Source of the DNA: an uncultured bacterium
GTDB lineage: Bacteria > Cyanobacteriota > Vampirovibrionia > Gastranaerophilales > Gastranaerophilaceae
Reading direction: 5' to 3'
Assembly (NCBI GenBank): GCA_902765215.1
Contig: CACWZA010000003.1
Location: forward strand, 62,001-126,000
DNA: 64,000 nucleotides
The position numbers and the translations under genes are program-made. Under the pieces are notes generated by a model. It was not told the DNA's origin. It was given only the letters and a program-made list of their open reading frames with translations, and did no database searches. Positions 52,104 through 61,547 of this stretch are shown one piece after another. The first letter of the stretch is position 1, and every line of letters starts with the position of its first letter.

Positions 52104-54137
52104 TTATAATTTGGCAACTTCCCTCAATTTTCTCACTATATCTGACTTATCAGTACCTTTATAATTAATATGTGAAGAAGTTATCGGCTGTTTATAATCA
52201 TATTTATTAATTGATCTTGATTCAACAATAACAGATGGTGGCAATATAGACCACTTATAGAGTGATGTTGCCATTCTTCTGTAAAACTTATTCAGCCACT
52301 CAGTCTTTTCTTCCTTTGTGACCTTGTTATTTTTTTCATATAAAAATTCTGAATCAATCATATCCTGATAATATTCGTGTTTATTTTCAATACGCCAAAT
52401 CACTTCATCAAGAAATTCATACGGCATAAGCGCATCTTCCGCGATCAGAGGTTTTCCAGTTTTCTCATCAATTGCGAGTTCTGCCCCCGGACGTTTCAGA
52501 ATAATCGCCTCAGGAATTGCATTCTTTTCTGCCCTATTTATATTCATCCAACGAGCAAAAGCAAATAACTTCGTTTTAGGCACATCAGCAATTGGTGCAA
52601 ACCCGCCTGACATATCACCGTTTATGGTTGCATAACCCATATAAAGCTCAGATTTATCAGATGTTGCAATAGGTACACAACTAGCAAATTCATTTGCTAT
52701 CCCCCAAAGATACATTGCGCGTGAACGCGCCTGAATGTTATCTTGTGTGAACGACTTTTCGTATCTGCAGTCCCATTTTGACTCAACCTGAGAAAATAAA
52801 TCGTCAAACATACGGTTTGTAGTATCAACCATATCTTTTATCGGCATTTCCGCAAAGTTTATACCGAGATTTGCCGCAAGCAGTTCAGCATCAGACCTGC
52901 TTTCTTTACTTGTAATCTTTGATGGCATACTAACCCCGAAAACATTTTCTTTCCCGAGGGCATCTGCAAGCAGGACAGCACATACTGTTGAATCGAGTCC
53001 GCCTGATAACCCAAGACAAGCGCGTTTTAAACCGTTTTTCTTAAAATAATCTCTGATACCCTGAATTATTGTTTTATAAGTTCGTTCTAAGTCGTTTTCA
53101 TAGTCTAAAGTAAACTTCTTTTCCTCTGTAAGAGATTTTTCGAGCCCCTTGGTCAACGGATAAATCTTCCCTAAACCCTTAACAGGGTTCACAATTAAAA
53201 ACTGTTCCTCAAAAGATTTAGCTCTTGCAAGCAAAACCCCGTCTTTATCAAAGACACGGCTTGAACCGTCAAAAGAGCTGTTATCAATAGCACCAACCTG
53301 ATTAAGATACACAACAGGCACCCCATAATTCTCTGATATAAAAGAAAGCATATTGTGTTTCAACTGCTCCTTCTTAGCACGGCTAGGGGATGCCGAACAG
53401 TTTATAAATACATCAGGATTTTCTTTTGACAATTCTTCTATCGGATCAATTCCATACAGAGTAGAAGAAAAGAAAGTCTTATTATTCCAGCAATCCTCAC
53501 AGATTGAAAAACCATATCTCACATTATTAATAAGGTTAGTTTTTTCACACTCACATACATTCTCTTCATCAAACATACCGAGTGTTTCTGGAGGTTGAGC
53601 CCCGACAACCGGTGACGGTTCAATATACCTGTAATCATTAAATTCAGAATAGTTTGGCAACAACGATTTTCTGACAATCGAGCGAATTTCACCGCCCGAT
53701 AAGATTGCCAAAGAATTATAATATTTTTTTCCCGTTTTGTTTTCGTATTTTCGCGGCTCGACAAACCCGACAACAGCAGTCGTAGTTGTCGTCAATTTTG
53801 CAATCTCTTTCAGCCACTTAATATTTTCATCAACAATAATCGGATGTCTGTCTATAGTATCTTCTATCGGATACCCCATTATGGACAATTCAGGGAACAA
53901 TACCATATCAAGCCCGATTTGGGTGGCATAAGAAATATATTTCATTATTTTCTTTGCATTGTATTCAATATCCCCCGCAATAGGGTTTAACTGAGCCATC
54001 CCGACAGAACCTTGTCTGTAATCAGAAAGAAGTTCTCTGAGTTCGGCAACAACAGGGGCAATATCAGTATCTTTATCCTTCCCCTGAAGAATTTTATCTG
54101 CAATTTCCGACAATTCAAATATTCGATTAGTGTCCAT
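52104..54137 (-). CDS. nadE: Glutamine-dependent NAD+ synthetase
   Basis: 677 residues. The N-terminal nitrilase-type glutaminase has the triad E83 (LFPELSIMGYP), K157 (RKSLLPNYSEF) and C213 (SICEDCWN). The C-terminal synthetase has the PP-loop CLGLSGGLDSTVCAVLLADAL (SGGLDST near residue 390) and ATSDKSELYMGYATINGDMSGG (split: SDKSELYMGY, GDMSGGFAPIADVPK). It amidates deamido-NAD using glutamine. AAAGGGGAT precedes ATG 54137. Confidence 0.95.
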   Translation of the reverse strand: MDTNRIFELSEIADKILQGKDKDTDIAPVVAELRELLSDYRQGSVGMAQLNPIAGDIEYNAKKIMKYISYATQIGLDMVLFPELSIMGYPIEDTIDRHPIIVDENIKWLKEIAKLTTTTTAVVGFVEPRKYENKTGKKYYNSLAILSGGEIRSIVRKSLLPNYSEFNDYRYIEPSPVVGAQPPETLGMFDEENVCECEKTNLINNVRYGFSICEDCWNNKTFFSSTLYGIDPIEELSKENPDVFINCSASPSRAKKEQLKHNMLSFISENYGVPVVYLNQVGAIDNSSFDGSSRVFDKDGVLLARAKSFEEQFLIVNPVKGLGKIYPLTKGLEKSLTEEKKFTLDYENDLERTYKTIIQGIRDYFKKNGLKRACLGLSGGLDSTVCAVLLADALGKENVFGVSMPSKITSKESRSDAELLAANLGINFAEMPIKDMVDTTNRMFDDLFSQVESKWDCRYEKSFTQDNIQARSRAMYLWGIANEFASCVPIATSDKSELYMGYATINGDMSGGFAPIADVPKTKLFAFARWMNINRAEKNAIPEAIILKRPGAELAIDEKTGKPLIAEDALMPYEFLDEVIWRIENKHEYYQDMIDSEFLYEKNNKVTKEEKTEWLNKFYRRMATSLYKWSILPPSVIVESRSINKYDYKQPITSSHINYKGTDKSDIVRKLREVAKL

Positions 54138-54303
54138 TTTATCCCCTTTGTTTTATAATAACACAAAGGGATGATTTGAGAAATTATTGATTTTAGCCGA
54201 ACACAATTAATTTATTAAAAAATATTAAGAAAACTAAAATTTTTGGGCAAAAAAATATTTTCCCACACATTATAGGGGTGTAACAGTTTTAAAGGCAATT
54301 TAT

Positions 54304-55113
54304 ATGAATGTAGGTATAAACGACAATATAACAGCATTATACCAAGTACAACAAGCAGCAATTAACCAAAATAAGCTTAACGATTGTGCAGGCAGTTGTG
54401 CACCTGCAAACACAACCAAAGCAAACTCTGAACCTTCTAAACTCGAAAAGATTGGGGCAGGGGTTGGTTCAACGCTTGGTGTAATTGGCAGTTTGATGTT
54501 ATTAGCAAAACTCAGCAAGTCGAAAAACTACTCTATAAACCCTTTAAAAATGTTTACGGGGAACATTAAGAATTCCTTCATAGCCGAAACGAAATATAAA
54601 ACCAAAGAAATTGTTACAATCGGTGCAGGTTCAATACTTGGCGGACTTGCAGGCGGAGCACTCTTCGGCAAGAAAGAAGATTCCAATGCTCGACTGAGAG
54701 AAGGAATCGTACAGATTGCGAACATATCTGCTCCAATTGCACTTGTACAGGCTTTGAGCTGGGGCGGAAACACACTGACAAGCAAATTAATGCCTAACTG
54801 GTGTGCTTCAAAAAACCTATTCAAGCAAGCAGTCACCAAATTACCTGCGACAGCCGGTGCAATGGCAGGCCTTATTACAGGTATGATTATCGGAAACAAA
54901 CTTTCTAACAAGTTCAACGAAAAAGTCTTCCACAAAAAAGATGACAGACCTGTAAAATGGAAAGATTTTTCAGCACACGCAGATGACATCGGGGTTGCGG
55001 CAACATTCATCGCACCTGATAATATCATCACGGAAAGCATATCAAGATTAATCCCTGCAGCACTGCTGGTAGCAGGATATGAAACAGGCATCAAAAAAGA
55101 ATCAGTTGAATAA
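54304..55113 (+). CDS. Orphan glycine-rich membrane protein (269 aa)
   Basis: Begins MNVGINDNITALYQVQQ. Several Gly/Ala-rich hydrophobic helices follow: GAGVGSTLGVIGSLMLLAKL, TIGAGSILGGLAGGALFG, ATAGAMAGLITGMIIGNKL and IPAALLVAGYETG. Glycine-zipper-like patterns of this kind occur in pore-forming or membrane-associated proteins. No known family. A 141-bp gap separates it from the TpsB-like gene. Similar Gly/Ala-rich helices occur in the orphans at 9234 and 61803, suggesting a family-like expansion in this genome. Confidence 0.65.
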   Translation: MNVGINDNITALYQVQQAAINQNKLNDCAGSCAPANTTKANSEPSKLEKIGAGVGSTLGVIGSLMLLAKLSKSKNYSINPLKMFTGNIKNSFIAETKYKTKEIVTIGAGSILGGLAGGALFGKKEDSNARLREGIVQIANISAPIALVQALSWGGNTLTSKLMPNWCASKNLFKQAVTKLPATAGAMAGLITGMIIGNKLSNKFNEKVFHKKDDRPVKWKDFSAHADDIGVAATFIAPDNIITESISRLIPAALLVAGYETGIKKESVE

Positions 55114-55254
55114 TATTAAAGAAAATAGTACAATCGTATTGTAAAAAATATTAAGAAACTGAAAAATTTTACTGGACTTAATATCTTGAAGTTATATCAT
55201 TGTATTGGAAAATCGAAGATATTAATAACAGATAGTAAATAGTAGTACAGCAGT

Positions 55255-57024
55255 ATGGGAAAGAAACAAATGAAAAGCAATAAATTTTTAATTATAGCTG
55301 TAGCATTAATGTTAGCAATGCCTTTATCAGCAAAAGCAGATGCTCCTATTAACACAAACGGGGCAGGCATTTATAACCCGATGAACAGACAGCAGTTTAT
55401 CGATATTGAAAAAGAAAAACGCATTAACCAACCATTAGAAGCGGATGATAACATCAGCGAAGACTTTATAATGGATGTTGAAAAAGACTACTTTAAAGAC
55501 GGTGTTATTTACAACCCTCACTTTAAAGTAAACGAAATTATCTGGGAAGGTAACACAAAGGTTAAGAATGAATCGCTTGATACTTTAGGCGAAGAAGTTA
55601 CAGGCAGAGAAATCTATTTTGAAGATTTGGTAAGACTTGCACACAGAGTTACAAAATATTACCAGTCTAAAGGTTTCTTAACAAGTTACTGTTTTATCCC
55701 TTCTCAAAACATCAAAAATGGTGTTGTTACAATGTGTATCATTGAAAGTAAAGTTGATAACATTGAAATCGAAGGTAACCGTTGGGCTCGTAAATGGTAT
55801 TTAAAAAATATCGTAATGGGTAAAAACGGTGTTAGAGAAGGCGATGTATTCGATGCAAAAGCACTTCAGGGCGCACTCAGAGAAATCAATGAAGAAAACT
55901 ATATTGAAGCTCAATCTATCGTATCAAAGAAAGATGATGCTACAGTATTAAAATTAGACGTAAAAGACAGATTCCCACTGAAATTCAACTTCGGCTGGGA
56001 TGATTACGGCAGAAAATATACGGGTGAACAAAGAGCAAACTTCTTACTCGGTTTAGACAACGTAACCGGGTTTGGGGATAAAATCTATGGCGGAACAATC
56101 CTTGCAAGTCACTCAACAGGTGTTATGGCAGGTTATTCAATTCCTATAAGCCCATACGGAACAAGATTATCATTTGACTTCTCTAACTCAAACATCAATC
56201 TTGGCGGCCCTTACAAGTTTTTAAATGTAAAAGGTAAAGCACAAAGTTACGCATTAAGAATTTCACACCCGCTCATTGAAAATGCAAAAACAAGTTTAGT
56301 AGCATATACAGGGATAGACTTTGTACACGCTGAAACACAAGCAAAGAAACTCAATGCTACATTATCTGACTATAACTTAATGGTTCTCAGATCAGGTTTA
56401 CACGGTATGAGAGATGATAAAAACGGTAGATGGATTGGGAACTTTGGTGCAGATGTTGGGCTTCCTGGCGCAACAAAAGGTGAAGTACACGGTCCTCAAG
56501 GGGTATTCGTTAAATTCATCGCCGGTGTAACTCGTGTTCAAAGATTATTCGGCAGAACAATCGGTATTGTTAGAGTTAACGGTCAATACACACCTAACAA
56601 ACTTTACAACGCAGAACAAATGCAAATCGGTGGTCCTTACACACTCAGAGGCTACCAACCTGCTGAACTTATCGGGGACTGGGGTGTAACAGGTACAGTT
56701 GAAGTCAGAACTCCAATACCGGGATTAAGACACATTTTACCTAACAAACTCAAATTCATTGATGACAAAGTCAGACTTGCAGCATTCTATGATTTTGGTT
56801 TTGTAAAAGAACACAATCACTTGTATGATTATCCGCAAAACTTCTTACACAGTGTAGGTTTTGGTTCTTACATAAGTCTTACAGACTGGATGTCATTACA
56901 ACTCGGTGTTGGTATTCCTATAGGTAAAAAATACTATGGCGAAAATAGTGCAAGATTCTACTTCGGACTTAACTCTGAATTTGATAACTTGATTCCTAAA
57001 AAGAGCCACGCAGAACGATTATAA
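55255..57024 (+). CDS. TpsB/Omp85-type outer-membrane pore with POTRA domains
   Basis: 589 residues. The signal peptide is at about 6-28 (FLIIAVALMLAMPLSAKA). POTRA-like domains cover about 80-240: VNEIIWEGNTKVKNESLDTL and VDNIEIEGNRWARKWYL. A C-terminal beta barrel has alternating aromatic strands and the L6 hallmark GGPYTLRGYQP. It ends in a strand SARFYFGLNSEF plus a short polar tail. ShlB/FhaC-type pores export large TpsA proteins; no TpsA with a TPS domain follows. Start may be ATG 55255 or 55270. Confidence 0.82.
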   Translation: MGKKQMKSNKFLIIAVALMLAMPLSAKADAPINTNGAGIYNPMNRQQFIDIEKEKRINQPLEADDNISEDFIMDVEKDYFKDGVIYNPHFKVNEIIWEGNTKVKNESLDTLGEEVTGREIYFEDLVRLAHRVTKYYQSKGFLTSYCFIPSQNIKNGVVTMCIIESKVDNIEIEGNRWARKWYLKNIVMGKNGVREGDVFDAKALQGALREINEENYIEAQSIVSKKDDATVLKLDVKDRFPLKFNFGWDDYGRKYTGEQRANFLLGLDNVTGFGDKIYGGTILASHSTGVMAGYSIPISPYGTRLSFDFSNSNINLGGPYKFLNVKGKAQSYALRISHPLIENAKTSLVAYTGIDFVHAETQAKKLNATLSDYNLMVLRSGLHGMRDDKNGRWIGNFGADVGLPGATKGEVHGPQGVFVKFIAGVTRVQRLFGRTIGIVRVNGQYTPNKLYNAEQMQIGGPYTLRGYQPAELIGDWGVTGTVEVRTPIPGLRHILPNKLKFIDDKVRLAAFYDFGFVKEHNHLYDYPQNFLHSVGFGSYISLTDWMSLQLGVGIPIGKKYYGENSARFYFGLNSEFDNLIPKKSHAERL

Positions 57025-57059
57025 TAACAGATAGACCACTAGGTAGGAGGAAATATAAA

Positions 57060-57410
57060 ATGGCAATAGAGGCAATCAGATCAATAAAGACTGTTATTGC
57101 AAGAACGCTGAACGCAAAAAAAGCAGAAGCAGTTGCAACAAAAACAGCAAAAGATGGCGAAGCATTAATGGCAGCAGGTCAGGATGCATCAGCTAACTAC
57201 AACAGAGCAATGGTTACTGCTCCAACATACAAAAAGCCTTCAATGGAAAAGGCTAACATCGGTAAGACAGAAACAAGAGCAGCTTCAGGCGGCGACGGTT
57301 TCGATCCCGGATTCGATCCGGAAGGCGGAGATTTCCCTAGCAGCAATTCAAGAGCTTACTCAGATTTTGAAAGAGAAGTTAGCGGTCTTATCGACGATAT
57401 GGGTTTTTAA
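57060..57410 (+). CDS. Small paralogous protein A with DGFDPGFDPEGG segment (116 aa)
   Basis: GGAGG precedes ATG 57060, 35 bp after the TpsB-like gene. The N-terminal half is a basic amphipathic helix with LMAAGQDASANYNRAMV. Then come AASGGDGFDPGFDPEGG, a short Ser/Asn linker and the terminal helix YSDFEREVSGLIDDMGF. No signal peptide and no known family. It shares about two thirds of residues with the next gene, and the central motif is nearly identical at DNA level, so they arose by tandem duplication. A terminator follows. Confidence 0.75.
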   Translation: MAIEAIRSIKTVIARTLNAKKAEAVATKTAKDGEALMAAGQDASANYNRAMVTAPTYKKPSMEKANIGKTETRAASGGDGFDPGFDPEGGDFPSSNSRAYSDFEREVSGLIDDMGF

Positions 57411-57438
57411 TAAACAAATAACATAACTCAAAATAAAA

Positions 57439-57472
57439 CACTCACGCGAAACAGCGTGGGTGTTTTATTTTT
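57439..57472 (+). terminator. Rho-independent terminator after paralog A
   Basis: CACTCACGC pairs with GCGTGGGTG (one G-U; loop GAAACA), followed by TTTTATTTTT. Confidence 0.82.
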
Positions 57473-57487
57473 GGTAGCATGCCAAAA

Positions 57488-57558
57488 TTATGTAACAAAA
57501 TGTAACTAATAAAAAACTTAAGTAGCAACAAAAATTTTGAGGCACGTTAAAGCATATG
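57488..57558 (+). promoter_or_regulatory. Upstream region of paralog B with conserved blocks
   Basis: TTATGTAACAAAATGTAAC (57488-57506) and AGCATATG (57551-57558) recur with nearly the same spacing (63 versus 62 bp) upstream of the 58131 gene. A shared regulator or promoter type is likely. Confidence 0.45.
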
Positions 57559-57599
57559 TAAGCAGAAAATAATACTAAATTTAAGGAGGAATAATAATT

Positions 57600-57971
57600 A
57601 TGAAATTAGTATCAATGTCAGCAGTAAAAGATTTAGCAATAAAAGCATTAAATCCTAGAAAAGCAGATTTAGCAGCAAAAGAAGCTGTAAAAGGTGGCGA
57701 AGAATTAATGGCAGCAGGTCAAGATGCATCTGCTAACTATGGTAAAGCAATGGTTTCAGCACCTAAGTTCGAAAAACCTGCTATGGAAAGAGCAAATATC
57801 AAGAGATGTGAAACAAAAGCAGCTTCAGGCGGCGACGGTTTCGATCCTGGATTCGATCCGGAAGGCGGCGGATTCCCTTCAGCAGCTGGTAGAGCATACT
57901 ATGATGGCGGTAGAGAATACAGTGACTTCGAAAGAGAAGTTAGCGGTCTTATCGACGACTTAGGATTTTAA
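57600..57971 (+). CDS. Small paralogous protein B with DGFDPGFDPEGG segment (123 aa)
   Basis: AAGGAGG precedes ATG 57600. Same layout as the preceding gene: basic helix with LMAAGQDASANYGKAMV, then AASGGDGFDPGFDPEGG, a Gly/Tyr linker (AYYDGGREY) longer than in A, and EREVSGLIDDLGF at the end. It has its own upstream region and terminator, so the two copies can be expressed separately. Possibly a secreted or surface-bound substrate, or a small adaptor of the neighbouring pore or hydrolase; this is speculation. Confidence 0.75.
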   Translation: MKLVSMSAVKDLAIKALNPRKADLAAKEAVKGGEELMAAGQDASANYGKAMVSAPKFEKPAMERANIKRCETKAASGGDGFDPGFDPEGGGFPSAAGRAYYDGGREYSDFEREVSGLIDDLGF

Positions 57972-57998
57972 TCAATAATTAAAACAAGGTTTTAAACG

Positions 57999-58030
57999 GG
58001 CTGTTCATTTGAACAGCCTGTTTTTTATTT
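57999..58030 (+). terminator. Rho-independent terminator after paralog B
   Basis: GGCTGTTC (57999-58006) pairs with GAACAGCC (58011-58018), loop ATTT, followed by TGTTTTTTATTTTT. Confidence 0.85.
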
Positions 58031-58037
58031 TTAAAAC

Positions 58038-58107
58038 TTATGTAACAAAAAGTAAAACATGACTAAAGTTTCCCTGATAAATGTCGTAAACACATTTATA
58101 GCATATG
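58038..58107 (+). promoter_or_regulatory. Upstream region of the 1041-aa hydrolase gene with the same blocks
   Basis: TTATGTAACAAAAAGTAAA (58038-58056) and AGCATATG (58100-58107) match the blocks before paralog B. They end 23 bp before the GTG start codon. Confidence 0.45.
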
Positions 58108-58130
58108 GAATTATATGGAGCTATGTGTAA

Positions 58131-61100
58131 GTGTCAGAAGTAGGAAAACTGATAAAAAGTAATAATATTACTTGGTCACAAGTGGAGTTGTATCTGAGGC
58201 AGCAGAATATTGATTCAGGTACTATTAATATGCTGCATACAATATTTGACACAGAAGCAAACAGTGTAAGCACTTATACCCCTGCATCCATACAAATGGG
58301 CGATTTCAATATTTATGACAGCACTGACTGGGGTGCATACCTTGAGGGAGCAGATAATGTTTTTCAGGAGGCAAACTACATACCGCGTTCAGATGGCGGA
58401 AACTCAGATTCCGTAGATATTTCATCAGCGAATTTAAATTTACTGAGAAATGCAATTAATGGAATTGTCCAAAACGGCAACACGGGTTATTCGTATGATT
58501 ATACAAACTATTATAATGATTCAAGATATCCTGACGGCAGTTATGTTATCCCGATTCAAATAGGACAATACCCACTGAACGGGACAAACCCTTATGCAAA
58601 CCTAAATCAGCAATACACTGTTCAACAAAACTATAATATGGGGGCAAACCCGTATTACAGACCATATGGAGTAAATTTCGGAACTCAAATACAGCAAAAT
58701 CAGGCGGGGCTGCCAACCTTTGTAAACCCTCAGCAAAATGTCACAAGAACTAAAAAAGAATACCCTAACCTGCTTAAAAAAAGAATTGAAGAACTAATTA
58801 AAAATAATGAAGACTTTACAATAAATGAAGTTCAAAACAGGTTTATACTGACAATAACATCAGGGGAACGACTTGAAAAATCTAACCTTAAATACATAAG
58901 ATATGTTCTTGATGATAAGGGCAAACTTATCACGCAAAGCCTTCTCCATAATGACGGAAAACAAAAGGATGCTTTCTTTAAAGGCGGAAGAAGGATTATT
59001 GAGCACGATTCAGAGATCGAGCCTAAATGGGTTCAGTTTGCTGATGACTTTATGAAAACTAATCCGTCAGAAAATGCATCAATTGAATATAACAAAGACT
59101 CAAAAGAATATACAATAACCCAAACAGATGCCAGAGATGAAAACATAGAAAAAATTGTAACAATTATGTCCGAGGAACCTGTCGTTCCGACTAACGGAAA
59201 AACCGACAAAAAAGAAAACTACGCAAAAACACAAACCATAACCTACAAGGATGGCAAGGTTGTCACATATATCTATGAAAACGGAAATATTACAAGAAAA
59301 CGCGTAGAGAAAGAATCGGATGCCGCTAAGACAGAAGAACCAGATAACACGGAAGAAAGCAGAACAACTGAGGACAAACAGGAACCAAAGTTAAAACTCA
59401 GAACTCCTACCAAAATAAAATTTAAACTTCCAAAGGATGCACCGATGGGAGCAAGAATATTTACAAGCACGCTCTGTAATCAAAAAGGGGAACTGATGAA
59501 GCTCCTCAATATAGACAGCGATAAATATAATATGCTTGCAGAAACTGCAGTAGGTATCGCAGGCAAAGAAACCCAAATGGACAGCTGGACCCCAAGAAGA
59601 AATGTTAAACAGGCAGGTATTGAAATACTCGGGGTAGATAGCAGAAACTGGTCTATGGGGATGACACAAATCAGATTTAAAGAATTCTATAAAAACCCGC
59701 CTCAAAACAAAACACAGGAAATACTCAAAAAACAATTTGATAAAGTCGGGATAACAAAACCTGAAGATTTGAACAATCAAAAAAATGCGGCTATCGCAAC
59801 AATGATAATACTCGCAACCTTAGATAAGGAACTTGATGCACGACCTTATCAGGATGGCGTTAAAAAAGCTGAAGAACTGACTGTAACAAAGAGCGGCTGG
59901 GAACTGGATAAAAACGGTATCGCACAGCATACGGGTAACACAAAACCTTGGCAAAACAAAATAACAAGACAAGATGAGTTATGGCTCTTGTGGAACAATA
60001 AAAAGGGCAGACAGATACTCAAAAACGGTACCTTCAAACCACAAAGCGACCCTTATATGAATGTTGCATCAAAATACACAAAGAAATACGAACTCGTTGA
60101 AGATGCAATGTCCAGAAAACTTGCAGAACAAAAAGAAAAAGAACTTATCAAAAAGGATATTGAAAACACACCTTATAAGAATATGGGTATCAACGGCCCG
60201 ATGGGTAGTGTTGTATTTATGCCGGGCATGTACAAAGACAACAAAGACCAGATTAACACGGATAAAGAAATCAAAACACTTAAAGACAGACTCAAAAAGA
60301 AAAATATCAATAGTGATTTGATATCAAAACTCACTAAAGCAATTAAAAATCAGGAACTCGGTTTTGAATTCGGCTTAACCGAACAAGAAATTGATTCCCT
60401 GACAGATTCAGATATAAAACTGCTGCTCACACACCTTAATAAGGTTAAAAACACAATAGGCGGCGAGATTGAAACATCTGACGGTATTACGACAAAAGAA
60501 GCAAAAGCTTTAAGAGAACAATTCGGCTACGATATCAGTAAGGCGGAGGACAATTTCAGACAAGAATACCTGACAAAACATAGTCCGACCTACGAAACAA
60601 GTGCAGAAAACCCGAGAGTACTCAGAGGATTCTCGACTGCATCAAACCAAACTAACTATGTAACCGCAAGCGGAAAACGACGCGGCTTCCAGCATCAAAA
60701 GGCACTTGGTGTCAATACAAGTACAACTAACGGTACAATCAGAAAAACAGACGAAATACTTGCAAGAGCGGCACACAATGTTGTATCTAAAAATCCGTCA
60801 AACTCTTCGGGCGAATGTTTGACAGGAGTAAAAGAAGCAATGAAAGAAGCCGGTATTGATGTATCAGGTATGGCAAAATACGGCAGCGTTCCGAAATATG
60901 CACTCAACTGGTTTGAAGAAATGGCGTCAAAAGGCGTCTTCACGAAGGTTGAATATGTAAGTACGAGCAGCGACAAATCAAGAGCAATAACTGATGCAGA
61001 TATTCCGAGATTACCTGCAGGGTACTTCGTAATCTTCGTTCCGGGTGAAGGATACGACAATCAGGCAGGTCACATAGCAATTACAAACGGAAACGGACAA

Positions 61101-61256
61101 GGATATTCAGATTCAACCGACAACCTTGCTTGGGGAAGATATACTACAAGCAGAAGTGACTCAGGTAAAGGTGAGCACAGTAAATTCTATGTATACAAAC
61201 TCTCCGACAAGTGGAGTGTCGATGCAGCAACGGGGAAATTAAAGCTTAATATGTAA
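58131..61256 (+). CDS. Large protein with lysozyme/transglycosylase-like and CHAP-like domains (1041 aa)
   Basis: GTG 58131 with GGAG 10 nt upstream. Regions in order: a polar N-terminus without signal peptide, with IYDSTDWGAYLEGADNVFQEA; an Asn/Gln/Tyr-rich stretch at about 110-210; beta-rich repeats at 250-390; and an acidic linker. A lysozyme-like domain covers about 440-640 (ETAVGIAGKETQMDSW with a candidate catalytic Glu, then NWSMGMTQIRFKEF as in SLT S-x-G-x-x-Q-I). Next is a helical region. The CHAP/NlpC-like domain covers about 885-1030 (SSGECLTGVKEAM with Cys near 895, AGHIAITNGNG with His near 979). It should cut glycan strands and peptide stems. How it leaves the cytoplasm is unclear. 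Confidence 0.7.
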   Translation: MSEVGKLIKSNNITWSQVELYLRQQNIDSGTINMLHTIFDTEANSVSTYTPASIQMGDFNIYDSTDWGAYLEGADNVFQEANYIPRSDGGNSDSVDISSANLNLLRNAINGIVQNGNTGYSYDYTNYYNDSRYPDGSYVIPIQIGQYPLNGTNPYANLNQQYTVQQNYNMGANPYYRPYGVNFGTQIQQNQAGLPTFVNPQQNVTRTKKEYPNLLKKRIEELIKNNEDFTINEVQNRFILTITSGERLEKSNLKYIRYVLDDKGKLITQSLLHNDGKQKDAFFKGGRRIIEHDSEIEPKWVQFADDFMKTNPSENASIEYNKDSKEYTITQTDARDENIEKIVTIMSEEPVVPTNGKTDKKENYAKTQTITYKDGKVVTYIYENGNITRKRVEKESDAAKTEEPDNTEESRTTEDKQEPKLKLRTPTKIKFKLPKDAPMGARIFTSTLCNQKGELMKLLNIDSDKYNMLAETAVGIAGKETQMDSWTPRRNVKQAGIEILGVDSRNWSMGMTQIRFKEFYKNPPQNKTQEILKKQFDKVGITKPEDLNNQKNAAIATMIILATLDKELDARPYQDGVKKAEELTVTKSGWELDKNGIAQHTGNTKPWQNKITRQDELWLLWNNKKGRQILKNGTFKPQSDPYMNVASKYTKKYELVEDAMSRKLAEQKEKELIKKDIENTPYKNMGINGPMGSVVFMPGMYKDNKDQINTDKEIKTLKDRLKKKNINSDLISKLTKAIKNQELGFEFGLTEQEIDSLTDSDIKLLLTHLNKVKNTIGGEIETSDGITTKEAKALREQFGYDISKAEDNFRQEYLTKHSPTYETSAENPRVLRGFSTASNQTNYVTASGKRRGFQHQKALGVNTSTTNGTIRKTDEILARAAHNVVSKNPSNSSGECLTGVKEAMKEAGIDVSGMAKYGSVPKYALNWFEEMASKGVFTKVEYVSTSSDKSRAITDADIPRLPAGYFVIFVPGEGYDNQAGHIAITNGNGQGYSDSTDNLAWGRYTTSRSDSGKGEHSKFYVYKLSDKWSVDAATGKLKLNM

Positions 61257-61258
61257 GA

Positions 61259-61480
61259 TTATAATTTAAGTCCGCAGACTTTTCCTCTTGTACCGAGCAA
61301 AATACTTGCAACTCCAAGTACAGAAACACTAATTATATAAGACAACTGTTTCATGCCCTTACCATAATCAGGTTCAATTTTCGGTTCTATTTTCGGGGGA
61401 GTTATTATTCTTTTTGTTGGAACAGAGGTTGAAGGAACGGCATTAGAGTATAATGCTGGTGCACATGGTAAAACTCTCAT
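61259..61480 (-). CDS. Small single-span membrane protein (73 aa)
   Basis: AAAGGAG precedes ATG 61480 and a good promoter lies upstream. The N-terminal 40 residues are Pro/Thr-rich (PTKRIITPPKIEPKIEPDYG). They are followed by one membrane helix (QLSYIISVSVLGVASILLG) and a short basic tail ending CGLKL. Convergent with the 1041-residue hydrolase gene, stops 2 bp apart. Unknown function; its position between the hydrolase and another membrane protein suggests an envelope role. Confidence 0.65.
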   Translation of the reverse strand: MRVLPCAPALYSNAVPSTSVPTKRIITPPKIEPKIEPDYGKGMKQLSYIISVSVLGVASILLGTRGKVCGLKL

Positions 61481-61518
61481 AACACACTCCTTTCTGTGTT
61501 CTACTTCACAACACTGAT

Positions 61519-61547
61519 ATTATAGACCATGTTTTTTAATTTTTCAA
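61519..61547 (-). promoter_or_regulatory. Promoter of the small membrane protein gene
   Basis: Minus strand: TTGAAA (61542-61547), 17 bp, perfect TATAAT (61519-61524), 38 bp before ATG 61480. The rest of the 61481-61802 gap is AT-rich and holds no supported gene. Confidence 0.65.

Noticed and set aside
57530-57560. Sigma-54 promoter (GGCAC ... GC) before paralog B
   Set aside because: GG to GC spacing is one base short of the required distance and the TTGC element is missing.
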